Made by a program: the position numbers and the translations under genes
NCBI GenBank assembly: GCA_036389255.1
Contig: DASVQI010000012.1
Location: 171,760 to 235,759, forward strand
Length of the DNA: 64,000 nt
Origin: JACVRN01 sp036389255
Lineage (GTDB): Bacteria; Acidobacteriota; Blastocatellia; Pyrinomonadales; Pyrinomonadaceae
Direction: 5' to 3'
The notes under the pieces: model-generated
The model's database searches: none
The model's input: only the letters and a program-made list of their open reading frames with translations
What the model was told of the DNA's origin: nothing
Shown here: in pieces, positions 43,496-51,570 of the stretch
How the letters are laid out: the number at the start of each line of letters is the position of its first letter
Numbering within the stretch: position 1 is the stretch's first letter

Positions 43496-45199
43496 TTACT
43501 CGGCCTTCAAAATTCGCTTGTTGCGGTCAATAACCGGCACCTGTCCCGCCTTAAGAGGAATGGTGGCAGAGCCGTTCGTCATCTCTACGCGCTCAACTGT
43601 TGCGCCCCACTCTACTTCCACGGGCATGGGGAAGGGAAGACCGCCCGGCACGTCCCACCTGAGCAGCAGATTGTTGCCGTTTGTCTCCTGCACCAAGCGC
43701 GGCAGCTTGGGCTGGCGCAGGTAGACTTCAAAGAACCAGTCCAGCTTCATGCCTGAAGCATCTTCCGCTATGCGGCGAAAATCGTCCGTGGTGGCAAAGC
43801 GCGTCTGTCGCCCGTCCTTCAGCTTTTCCATAGACGGGTCTGGATAGGCCATGCGTCTGAGCGCCGTGAAGAATGCTTTGTCGCCTATCAGGTAGCGCAG
43901 GCTGTGCAGAATCCACGCTCCCTTGCTGTAGATGTCGCCGTCGCTGTTCACATAATCGGGAGCGCGAAAGTATATCTGTGTCGTAGAGCGCGACTCACGC
44001 GGCGCGACCGGCTGGAAATTTCCGATGCCGCCACGGATTCCGGCCAGATACTGCTTGTACCCCTCATCGCCCTTCAGGTGTCCGGCGTAGAGCGCATCCA
44101 TGAAGGACTGAAAGCCTTCGTGCAGCCACATGTCGCGCCAGTCCGAAGCCGTCACAAGGTTGCCCCACCACTCGTGGCCTATCTCGTGAAAGAGCAGCCC
44201 GTCGAAGCCGTAGGAGTTCTGCTTGTAGTTGTTGCCGTAGGCCGTTATCGTCTGATGCTCCATCCCCAGATAAGGCGTTTCGGCCACGCCGATTTTGTCC
44301 GAGCGAAAAGGATAAGGCCCGAGGTGCGATTCGATGAAGCTCAGGTAGCCCATGAACTGCGTGAAGAGCGCCTGCGCCTTCTCGTAATTCTCCGGCAGCG
44401 CGTAGAAGAAGACGGGCACGTTCTCGCCCGCCACGCTCTTGAACTGGCCCTCGACCACGCGGTACGGCGCGATGTTGACGGACACGTCGTAGTTGTTAAT
44501 CGGATTCGAGACGAGCCAGTTAAAGGTCTGTGTGCCGTTACGGTTCTTGACTACAGATTGCAGCTTTCCGTTGGCGGCGACTATGAGCGGCTCCGGCACC
44601 GTGATGTGAAGCGAAACCGTATCGGGCTCGTCCGAAGGATGGTCTTTGCAGGGCCACCAGAGGTCTGCGCCGTCGTTCTGGCAGGCGACCGCGACCCAAG
44701 GCTCGCCCGACGCCGTCTTAGACCAGATGAAGCCGCCGACCCAAGGCGGTCGCGGAGCAACGCGAGGCTTACCTTCATAGTTAACGCGCACGCTCACCTG
44801 AGCGCCCGGCTGCTTCGTCATGGGAAAGGCTACCCAGATTTTTCCGCCGCGCCTCTCGAACTGAAGAGGCCGTGGCCGGTTGGCCTGCTCAACGTCAAGG
44901 ACGGTCAGGACATTCAGAGGCGTGTCAAGGTCTAGCACCAGCCACGCTACCGGATGAACTATCAGAGCCTTGACCGTCAGCTCGCCCGCGATGGACTGCT
45001 CAGTGGGATTGACGCGAAGCGCAAGGTCGTAGGACTTCACGTCGTAGGCGGCCTGTTCCGGCATGATAGGCCCGCCGGAATCCGTGGGCCGCACGCCAAG
45101 CTCTCTTTGCGCCTGAGCCGCGACCGCGCAAAGAGTCAAAAGGATGGTGATGACAAAGAGCCTGAAAACGCGCGCACGGCTTTTCTTTGGGTTAAGCAT
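43496..45199 (-). CDS. exported M1-family zinc metallopeptidase
   Basis: 567 residues with GGAGAGGA before the ATG. A signal peptide (LFVITILLTLCAVAAQA) precedes the M1 N-terminal beta domain and the thermolysin-like catalytic domain. The zinc site HEIGH begins near residue 335, with the third ligand Glu 18 residues on in WLHEGFQ. The exopeptidase motif usually written GxMEN appears as LGMEHQ, a common bacterial variant that keeps the N-terminus-binding Glu. It ends after the catalytic domain and a short beta domain, without the long HEAT-like C-terminus of PepN. It trims peptides in the periplasm. A hairpin follows the gene. Confidence 0.93.
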   Translation of the reverse strand: MLNPKKSRARVFRLFVITILLTLCAVAAQAQRELGVRPTDSGGPIMPEQAAYDVKSYDLALRVNPTEQSIAGELTVKALIVHPVAWLVLDLDTPLNVLTVLDVEQANRPRPLQFERRGGKIWVAFPMTKQPGAQVSVRVNYEGKPRVAPRPPWVGGFIWSKTASGEPWVAVACQNDGADLWWPCKDHPSDEPDTVSLHITVPEPLIVAANGKLQSVVKNRNGTQTFNWLVSNPINNYDVSVNIAPYRVVEGQFKSVAGENVPVFFYALPENYEKAQALFTQFMGYLSFIESHLGPYPFRSDKIGVAETPYLGMEHQTITAYGNNYKQNSYGFDGLLFHEIGHEWWGNLVTASDWRDMWLHEGFQSFMDALYAGHLKGDEGYKQYLAGIRGGIGNFQPVAPRESRSTTQIYFRAPDYVNSDGDIYSKGAWILHSLRYLIGDKAFFTALRRMAYPDPSMEKLKDGRQTRFATTDDFRRIAEDASGMKLDWFFEVYLRQPKLPRLVQETNGNNLLLRWDVPGGLPFPMPVEVEWGATVERVEMTNGSATIPLKAGQVPVIDRNKRILKAE

Positions 45200-45279
45200 C
45201 TTGTTCCTCTCCGTAGAGCTTATGAATACGGCGGCGCACGCCTTGAGCCAAACGACATGCCCGCCCGTTGAGGCCCGCG

Positions 45280-45468
45280 TCAGCCTTCTCTATTCGTGTT
45301 TGGCGCGCGCTGCTGCCTGAGACGTATGACTCCGGCCAGCCCGTCCAGAGCCTTCTTGGCGAATCCGGTGGGGTCTTTGCCGCCGAGCATGGATTTCGCG
45401 TCCGCCAGTATTCCCAATAACTCGTCCTGCACAACCCGCCGCACTTCCTGCTTGTCTGCTTCCGTCAT
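45280..45468 (-). CDS. small hypothetical protein, 62 aa
   Basis: 62 residues starting MTEADKQEVRRVVQDEL, with GGAAGG eleven bases before the ATG. It is predicted almost entirely helical and amphipathic, charged, with no signal. It lies 80 bases upstream of the M1 peptidase on the same strand. The good ribosome-binding site and protein-like composition support a real gene. No family recognised. Confidence 0.6.
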   Translation of the reverse strand: MTEADKQEVRRVVQDELLGILADAKSMLGGKDPTGFAKKALDGLAGVIRLRQQRAPNTNREG

Positions 45469-45698
45469 CTTTGTTGCCTTCCGGTTGGATTAAAAACATG
45501 AGAGCGTTATGGCTAGAACAGTAATCGAAATCCGCCTCTTCTGCAAAGAAGAAAATTATTGCGCGCGAGGTTAATGGCGGCGGCGGAAAACGCATGGCTC
45601 GATTAACTACTGCGGGCAGCTACGCTCCTGCCGAGCCTGATGGTAAGCTAAAGGGAAAATCACAACAGATTAATATTGAGCAAAGAGGAGTTTTTCGC

Positions 45699-46874
45699 TT
45701 GAAGCAATTTCGTAAGCTTATTTTCTGGTGTCACCTGACGGCGGGGACGATTGCAGGCATAGTTATCTTCATCATGTCGGTTACGGGCGTGCTGCTGGCC
45801 TTTGAAAAGCAGATTACGCGCTGGGCGGACATGCGCAGCTACACCGTCACGGCGCCCGCAGGCCAGCCCGCGCGCCTCTCCGTTGAATCGCTTCTACAAA
45901 AGGCACGTGAGACGCAGCCGCAAACGCCCGGCAGCATCACCATGTACAAAGACGCGAGCCTACCGGCCATGATTACCTACGCGGGCGGCCGCAATCTCTT
46001 CGTTAATCCATACACGGGCGAGACGTTCGGTGAAGGGGCCAAGGGCGTGCGTTCCTTCTTCCGCACTGTGACGGACTTGCATCGCTGGCTGGGAGCGCAG
46101 GGAGATAACCGCGCCGTCGCGCGAGCCGTCACGGGCGCGAGCAACCTGCTGTTCCTCTTCATAGTGGCAAGCGGCTTCTATCTCTGGTGGCCTTCAAAGC
46201 GCAATCGCACGCAGTTCAGAAACGTGCTCTGGTTCAGGCGCGGGCTAGGGAGCCGTGCGCGGGATTTCAACTGGCACAACGTCATAGGCTTCTGGTCTGT
46301 CGCTCCGCTCTTCATAGTAGTTCTCTCGGCTGTGGTCATCTCATATACGTGGGCCAGCAACCTTGTCTATCGCATAGCCGGTGAAGCGCCGCCCGCCCCG
46401 GCGCAGCGTGCCGCCGCTCCGGCGAATCCCGCTCAACAGGGCGGCGCACCGACTCTAGAGGGGCTCGACCCACTGTGGGCGCGTGCCGAGCAGCAGGTTG
46501 AAGGCTGGCGCAGCATCAGCATGCAGTTGCCTAACTCGCAGGATGCGCCCGTGACTTTCACCATTGACCGGGGGACGGGCGGGCAGCCGCAGAAGCGAGC
46601 CCAGCTTGTCTTAAAGCGAACGACAGCAGAGGTCGTGCGATGGGAGCCTTTCTCAAGCTACTCTACGGGCAGGCGGCTTCGCTCGTGGCTGCGGTTCGCT
46701 CACACAGGGGAAGTCGGTGGTATCATAGGCCAAACAATCGCGGCGCTCGCTTCACTGGGCGGAGCATTCCTTGTCTTCACCGGACTCTCGCTCGCGTGGC
46801 GGCGCTTCCGCTCATGGCGCGCGCGGCGGGGCGCAGACATCCCCGCACAAGCCCTGCCTGAGCAGGCGGATTGA
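45699..46874 (+). CDS. PepSY-associated transmembrane protein
   Basis: About 391 residues. The ATG at 45594 has only a poor upstream site, whereas AGAGGAG (45684-45690) sits eight bases before TTG 45699, which encodes the residue just ahead of the conserved KLIFWCHLTAG start; TTG is therefore preferred. Four spans are seen (about 8-32, 140-160, 190-215 and 340-365), with PepSY-like extracytoplasmic segments between, and conserved histidines in CHLTAG, DLHRWLG, NWHNVIG and RFAHTGE that could bind haem or metal. The family is usually linked to siderophore or iron uptake; no TonB receptor is adjacent. It is followed 60 bases later by the fibre operon. Confidence 0.87.
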   Translation: MKQFRKLIFWCHLTAGTIAGIVIFIMSVTGVLLAFEKQITRWADMRSYTVTAPAGQPARLSVESLLQKARETQPQTPGSITMYKDASLPAMITYAGGRNLFVNPYTGETFGEGAKGVRSFFRTVTDLHRWLGAQGDNRAVARAVTGASNLLFLFIVASGFYLWWPSKRNRTQFRNVLWFRRGLGSRARDFNWHNVIGFWSVAPLFIVVLSAVVISYTWASNLVYRIAGEAPPAPAQRAAAPANPAQQGGAPTLEGLDPLWARAEQQVEGWRSISMQLPNSQDAPVTFTIDRGTGGQPQKRAQLVLKRTTAEVVRWEPFSSYSTGRRLRSWLRFAHTGEVGGIIGQTIAALASLGGAFLVFTGLSLAWRRFRSWRARRGADIPAQALPEQAD

Positions 46875-46934
46875 CGAAGACAGCGACCTTGCCCTTCAAA
46901 CGCGGTCTATCCTGATAAGGAGGAACTCAACCTC

Positions 46935-48524
46935 ATGGCGGAACAGATAAAAGGGGCGCTCGAATTCATCAACGGCAACTCGAAGGTGACGGTAGTAGTT
47001 GACGGCGACCACGCGACCATCAAAGTCGGCGTGGAGGGAACCGGCGGGCGCATCACCGTCGTCAACGGCAAAGGCAAAGAGACGTTTCAATTTAAGACTG
47101 AGAATACGGCCTGCCTCACGCTCGGAGCGGAAGGCTATTCAGGGCAGCTCATACTCACGGACGCTAAGGGCCAACTGGGATTCACGGCTGCGGCGAACTT
47201 CGTCTATGTGGGAAGCAAAGGGCTGGGAGGCCACCTCGAAATTCACCATGCGGACGACTCTACGGTCTTCTCCTTCAATAGTCAGGGTGCGCAGCTAAGT
47301 GTCGGGGCGCTAAATGGGCATCCGGGCAAGCTCACAATCATCGGAGGCGGCAAGCAGGTCGAAGGCGATAACGGAAGGCTGATAGTTCAGGATGGAGCCG
47401 GAAGGAATGTGTTTCAGGTTAGCGGCGCGGATGCTCGCCTCGGAGCAGAAGGGAAAGCAGGCTCTCTCCAAATCGTAAATGACAAGAACAGAGTTGTGTT
47501 TCAGGTGAGCGGGGAACAGGTTCTGATTGGGGACGAAGGCGGCGCGGGCGAACTCAATCTCGTTGATGAAAGGGGTAATATCTGGCTCGTGCTTACTACT
47601 GAACGCGGTCTTATAGTTGGCAATCAGGGAACGCCGGGTCACTTTCAGGTTCGTCACTCCGACGGCTCATACGTCTTTGTCTTTAACGGTGACGACCCGG
47701 ATTTAATGATAGGAGATGCCAATCACGCAGGTCGCGTCACAATTTACGGGGGGAAGAGTAACTCCGGAAACCAGTCGGGAAAGCTAATCCTTAAGGATGA
47801 CTGGGGCAGGGATGTATTTCAGGTGAACGGTAGCACGCTTCGACTTGGGGCGAAGGACGCGGGCGGGCGCTTCTCTCTAATAGAGAGCAGTGGTGCGGAG
47901 CACATCAGTTTTGACGGGTTCGCCGTCCGCATCGGAGGCGACTCAGGGGGAAATTTAAGTCTTCGCAATATCGGCGGAAAAGAGTCAATTCAACTCTCCG
48001 GCAGTACAGGTAACATCACTGTGGGAGCGGTGGGAAGCGCGGGAAGTATTAGCGTAATAGATTTTTTCGGGAACAAGAGAATCAATATCCTCGGAAACGA
48101 AGGTGACATAGAACTCTTGGGGGCAGACTGCGCGGAGGAGTTCGATATGGTCGCGGAGGTAGAGCCCGCTACAGTGATGGTGATTGACGCGGCGGGCGGG
48201 AAACTGCGGCCCTGCGACGAGGCTTACGATAGAAAAGTGGCGGGAGTTATCTCAGGCGGAGGCACGCTCTCGCCCGGCATAATGCTGGACAGGCAGGGCG
48301 GCGCGGGCCGAAGCCCTGTTGCGCTCGCCGGTAAAGTCATGTGCAAGGTTGATGCACAATACGGCCCCGTTGAGATAGGTGATTTACTTACCACTTCTCC
48401 TACCGCCGGTCACGCTATGCGGGTCGAAGACCCGGCCAGAGCTTTCGGCGCGGTAATAGGCAAAGCGCTCAAGCCTCTCAAAGCAGGTGTTGGACTGATA
48501 CCGATTTTGATTGCTTTGCAGTGA
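46935..48524 (+). CDS. repeat-built fibre-like protein with conserved C-terminal domain
   Basis: 529 residues, with AAGGAGGA eleven bases before the ATG. Residues 1 to about 400 consist of eleven to twelve repeats of 29-32 residues of the form G-x-L-x-(I/V)-x-D-x-x-G-x-x-x-F-Q-V-x-G-x-x-x-x-(I/L)-G. Examples are GSLQIVNDKNRVVFQVSGEQ and GKLILKDDWGRDVFQVNGST. Two repeats carry about 15 extra residues. This pattern suits a beta-solenoid or triple-stranded fibre. The last 130 residues (VAGVISGGGTLSPGIMLDRQ, KVDAQYGPVEIGDLLTTSPT, FGAVIGKALKPLKAG) match a domain I recall at the C-terminus of many cyanobacterial and actinobacterial fibre-like proteins. There is no signal peptide. First gene of a three-gene operon with a metzincin-like protease. 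Function unknown. Confidence 0.75.
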   Translation: MAEQIKGALEFINGNSKVTVVVDGDHATIKVGVEGTGGRITVVNGKGKETFQFKTENTACLTLGAEGYSGQLILTDAKGQLGFTAAANFVYVGSKGLGGHLEIHHADDSTVFSFNSQGAQLSVGALNGHPGKLTIIGGGKQVEGDNGRLIVQDGAGRNVFQVSGADARLGAEGKAGSLQIVNDKNRVVFQVSGEQVLIGDEGGAGELNLVDERGNIWLVLTTERGLIVGNQGTPGHFQVRHSDGSYVFVFNGDDPDLMIGDANHAGRVTIYGGKSNSGNQSGKLILKDDWGRDVFQVNGSTLRLGAKDAGGRFSLIESSGAEHISFDGFAVRIGGDSGGNLSLRNIGGKESIQLSGSTGNITVGAVGSAGSISVIDFFGNKRINILGNEGDIELLGADCAEEFDMVAEVEPATVMVIDAAGGKLRPCDEAYDRKVAGVISGGGTLSPGIMLDRQGGAGRSPVALAGKVMCKVDAQYGPVEIGDLLTTSPTAGHAMRVEDPARAFGAVIGKALKPLKAGVGLIPILIALQ

Positions 48525-48534
48525 GGATTCGTAG

Positions 48535-49275
48535 ATGACATCCTTGAAAAGAGCGTTCGCCTGCATAGGTCTTGAAGGTAACGTCTCGGTGTGCAGCCAA
48601 CTCTTCGGATTCAGGCGTAAGAAGGTGCCGCTCGACCCTACCGGAGCCATAGCGAAGGTTTCCATCAGGCAGCAGATACAGAGCCTGAGAAATCTCCAAT
48701 TCAATCTGAATATAATCGCCGTCGGCTCAGACCTCTTCAGCGACGGTCATGACATGCAATTGGACTACACCATCTACAGGCTTCGCCAAATCTACGCGCA
48801 GGTAGGCGTCGCCGTAGGGTGCGTGCAAAACTACTATGTCCCCGTCGCGGAGGCGCTCGGACACCAGTATATCGGTACCGAAGATGCCATGAAGTTCATG
48901 ACCCATAAATGGAGAGTCGCCAACGACGGCATTAGCGTGTTCATTCCTTTTGTGATGAGTATACCCCGGGAGGGCGGGAGCGGGACGATATTGGGAAAGT
49001 CTCCGGTTGGTGGCCCATGTGAAGGAGAGAATACAGATGACGACGAGTTGAACGGGTCGGTTGTCGTGATGTCTGGAGATGAGCAAACTGCGGCCGCCAT
49101 TGCTCACGAAGTCGGACATTATCTGGGCCTGGAACACAGGGACGAGCCTAATAACGTGATGTTTCCGACTGTGGGCAGCAATCCCCGGCAGCGCTCTCAG
49201 TTGAACGAAGAACAGGGAGAAACTATCAGGCAGCACTGCCTTATAAGGGCCGGCTGCCTCTTACTGTTTTCTTAG
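48535..49275 (+). CDS. metzincin-like zinc metallopeptidase
   Basis: 246 residues. The elongated zinc motif HEVGHYLGLEH (His191, Glu192, His195, Gly198, His201) is followed eight residues later by Met209 in NNVMFP, the Met-turn, which together define a metzincin. The N-terminal half has no signal peptide and no obvious propeptide cysteine switch. Several cysteines occur, including a CEGEN loop just before the active site and two near the C-terminus (QHCLIRAGC). It starts ten bases after the fibre gene, so it is in the same operon; it may process the fibre or be delivered with it. The specific metzincin family is not resolved by eye. Confidence 0.83.
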   Translation: MTSLKRAFACIGLEGNVSVCSQLFGFRRKKVPLDPTGAIAKVSIRQQIQSLRNLQFNLNIIAVGSDLFSDGHDMQLDYTIYRLRQIYAQVGVAVGCVQNYYVPVAEALGHQYIGTEDAMKFMTHKWRVANDGISVFIPFVMSIPREGGSGTILGKSPVGGPCEGENTDDDELNGSVVVMSGDEQTAAAIAHEVGHYLGLEHRDEPNNVMFPTVGSNPRQRSQLNEEQGETIRQHCLIRAGCLLLFS

Positions 49276-49285
49276 AGGGCTAAAA

Positions 49286-49648
49286 GTGGAGACAGAGTCG
49301 CGTAAGCAATCCATCAGCATAGACGCCGACACCTTCACGCTAGAAGAGCTTCGTGCGGCGGTCTTTGGCGACGATAGCGAGCGCTTGTCGAAAATGCTTG
49401 CCGTACAACTGCTGGGCAGAAAAGATTACCCGGAAAAGCTCTCAGACCTTCGCCGCGTGTTACTGGATGAAGGCCAGTCCATACGCGCACGCCACTCGGC
49501 AGCCATAGAGCTGGGGCGCATGAATTCCAGCGAGGCCGCAGCCGCGCTTCGTGAGGCAGCAGGAATCAGAGACGATTTCGTGCGAAGCGCAGTCCTGCTT
49601 GCGCTTCAGCCGCAGCGAGACTCTTCCGGCACAAAGCCCGAAAAGTAA
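49286..49648 (+). CDS. small HEAT-repeat-like protein
   Basis: 120 residues from GTG 49286, preceded by AGAGGG. All-helical; from about 35 the sequence shows paired helices with the HEAT-like pattern LSDLRRVLLDEGQSIRARHS, AAIELGRMNSSEAAAALREA and FVRSAVLLAL. It starts ten bases after the protease gene and closes the operon, converging on glmS. HEAT repeats are protein-binding scaffolds; a partner role for the protease or fibre is inferred from position. Confidence 0.72.
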   Translation: METESRKQSISIDADTFTLEELRAAVFGDDSERLSKMLAVQLLGRKDYPEKLSDLRRVLLDEGQSIRARHSAAIELGRMNSSEAAAALREAAGIRDDFVRSAVLLALQPQRDSSGTKPEK

Positions 49649-49662
49649 TGGCCCGTCTTGCG

Positions 49663-51522
49663 CTATTCGACGGTGACGGACTTGGCTAGATTCCTCGGCT
49701 GGTCAACGTCGCAGCCTCTACGCACGGCTATGTGATAGGCCAGAAGCTGCAAGGGAATGATTGCCAGTATAGGCGAGAGCAAGTCCGACGATGAAGGAAT
49801 CTCAATCACGTGGTCTGAGGCCGTTCTGGACATGGTGTCGCCTTCGGTCAGAACCGAGATGACCACACCTTCTCTGGCTTTCACTTCCACTATGTTCGAG
49901 TGCGTCTTCTCGTAGCGAAGCTCGGATGAACGGTTGCCCTCCTCTTTCGGATTGATGATGACTACGGGCAGTCGCTCGTCAATCAGAGCATTCGGCCCGT
50001 GCTTCATCTCGCCCGCCGGATAGCCTTCGGCGTGTATGTAGGAGATTTCCTTCAGCTTCAAAGCGCCTTCGAGCGCGACCGGAAAGTTTATGCCGCGTCC
50101 CAGATAGAGAAAATCCGTCGAGCGGAAAAACTCTTTCGCCAACTCTTCCAGCTCGTCCGCTTCGTTCAAGAGATGCTCTATCTTGACCGGCAGCTCCGCC
50201 AGTTGCTGCGCGTGATGACGCGCCTCGTCCTGAGAAAGCTTTCCGCGCAGTTGACCCAGATAAAGTCCGAACAGATAAAGCGCTATCATCTGCGAAGTGA
50301 AAGCCTTCGTTGACGCCACGCCAATCTCCGGCCCCGCGTGCGTCAGGATTGTGCCGTCGGCCTCTCTGGTAATCATAGAGCCGTAGACGTTACAGATGGA
50401 GAGGATTTTAGAGCCCTGCTCTTTGGCTTCGCGCAGGGCCGCTATGGTGTCGGCCGTTTCGCCCGATTGAGAGATGACCAGAAGCAGCGTGTCTTCATCA
50501 AGCACCGGCTCGCGGTAACGGAACTCCGAAGCGTAATCAACTTCGACGGGGATGCGTGCGAGCTGCTCTATCATGTACTTTCCGGCAAGACCGGCGTGCC
50601 AGCTTGTGCCGCACGCGGCAATCTTGATGGAAGTGAAGCGCTTGAAATCCGCTTCGGTGATGTTCATCTCGTCCAGATAGACCCGGCCCGTGTCCAGCGA
50701 CAGTCTTCCCTGAACCGTATCGCGTACGGCGCGCGGCTGCTCGTAGATTTCCTTGAGCATGAAATGCTTGAAGCCGCCCTTCTCCGCCATGATTGGATCC
50801 CATGTAATGCGCTGGCGCTGCGGCTCCACTGAGTTGCCTTCAAAGTCCGTGACGCGCACGGAGTCCTTGGTCAGCACGGCTATCTCGCCGTCGCCCAAGA
50901 AGAAGACATCGCGCGTATGTTGCAGGATGGGCGGAATGTCCGAGGCCACGAAGTATTCGCCGTCGCCAAGGCCAATGACCACGGGCGGCCCCTGACGCAC
51001 GGAGATGATTGTGTCCGGCTCGTCCGAAGAGATGATTGAGAGAGCGAAGATGCCGCGCAGGTCTGCCACGGCACGACGAACGGACTTCTCAAAAGAGCCC
51101 TCTGTGCGCGCGTACTCTTCTATCAGGTGAGCGACGACTTCCGTGTCAGTCTCCGTGACGAAGCGATGGTCGCTGCCTCTCAGGCGCTCCTTTAGCTGAA
51201 GATAGTTTTCGATGATGCCGTTATGGACTACGACGATGCGGCCCGTGCAGTCGCGGTGCGGGTGGGCGTTCTCTTCCGTGGGCCGCCCGTGCGTGGCCCA
51301 TCGCGTGTGGCCTATGCCGTAAGTGCCGTCCAGAGGCTGAAGCCGTATGGCTTCCTCAAGATTGCGCAGCTTCCCTTCGGCGCGGCGAATCTCCAGATGA
51401 TTCCCTTCGTCCACGACGGCTATCCCTGCGGAATCATAACCGCGATACTCTAGCTTCCTGAGGCCGTCAATGATGACCGGCACGACCTGCTTGTTTCCAA
51501 CGTAACCGACAATCCCACACAT
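49663..51522 (-). CDS. glmS: glutamine-fructose-6-phosphate aminotransferase (isomerizing)
   Basis: 619 residues, close to the usual 609. It begins with the N-terminal nucleophile Cys2 in MCGIVGYVG. The glutaminase domain (about 1-240) has the GHTRWATHG and HNGIIENY motifs. Two SIS sugar-isomerase domains follow (about 290-430 and 460-600), with LVISQSGETADT and the C-terminal loop DQPRNLAKSVTVE. It makes glucosamine-6-phosphate from fructose-6-phosphate and glutamine, the entry step to UDP-GlcNAc. It is 48 bases downstream of glmU, leaving no room for a glmS ribozyme; control is probably through the operon. Confidence 0.97.
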   Translation of the reverse strand: MCGIVGYVGNKQVVPVIIDGLRKLEYRGYDSAGIAVVDEGNHLEIRRAEGKLRNLEEAIRLQPLDGTYGIGHTRWATHGRPTEENAHPHRDCTGRIVVVHNGIIENYLQLKERLRGSDHRFVTETDTEVVAHLIEEYARTEGSFEKSVRRAVADLRGIFALSIISSDEPDTIISVRQGPPVVIGLGDGEYFVASDIPPILQHTRDVFFLGDGEIAVLTKDSVRVTDFEGNSVEPQRQRITWDPIMAEKGGFKHFMLKEIYEQPRAVRDTVQGRLSLDTGRVYLDEMNITEADFKRFTSIKIAACGTSWHAGLAGKYMIEQLARIPVEVDYASEFRYREPVLDEDTLLLVISQSGETADTIAALREAKEQGSKILSICNVYGSMITREADGTILTHAGPEIGVASTKAFTSQMIALYLFGLYLGQLRGKLSQDEARHHAQQLAELPVKIEHLLNEADELEELAKEFFRSTDFLYLGRGINFPVALEGALKLKEISYIHAEGYPAGEMKHGPNALIDERLPVVIINPKEEGNRSSELRYEKTHSNIVEVKAREGVVISVLTEGDTMSRTASDHVIEIPSSSDLLSPILAIIPLQLLAYHIAVRRGCDVDQPRNLAKSVTVE

Positions 51523-51570
51523 GGTAGAGCAAGGATAAAGAATGAGTGATGAAGAGATGAGAGCTAAGGC

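Noticed and set aside
43904..44935. 343-codon plus-strand open frame
   Set aside because: It is antisense to the M1 peptidase; no start signal or domain.
51523..51570. glmS ribozyme or riboswitch upstream of glmS
   Set aside because: Only 48 bases separate glmU from glmS, too short for the ribozyme core, and no matching sequence is seen.
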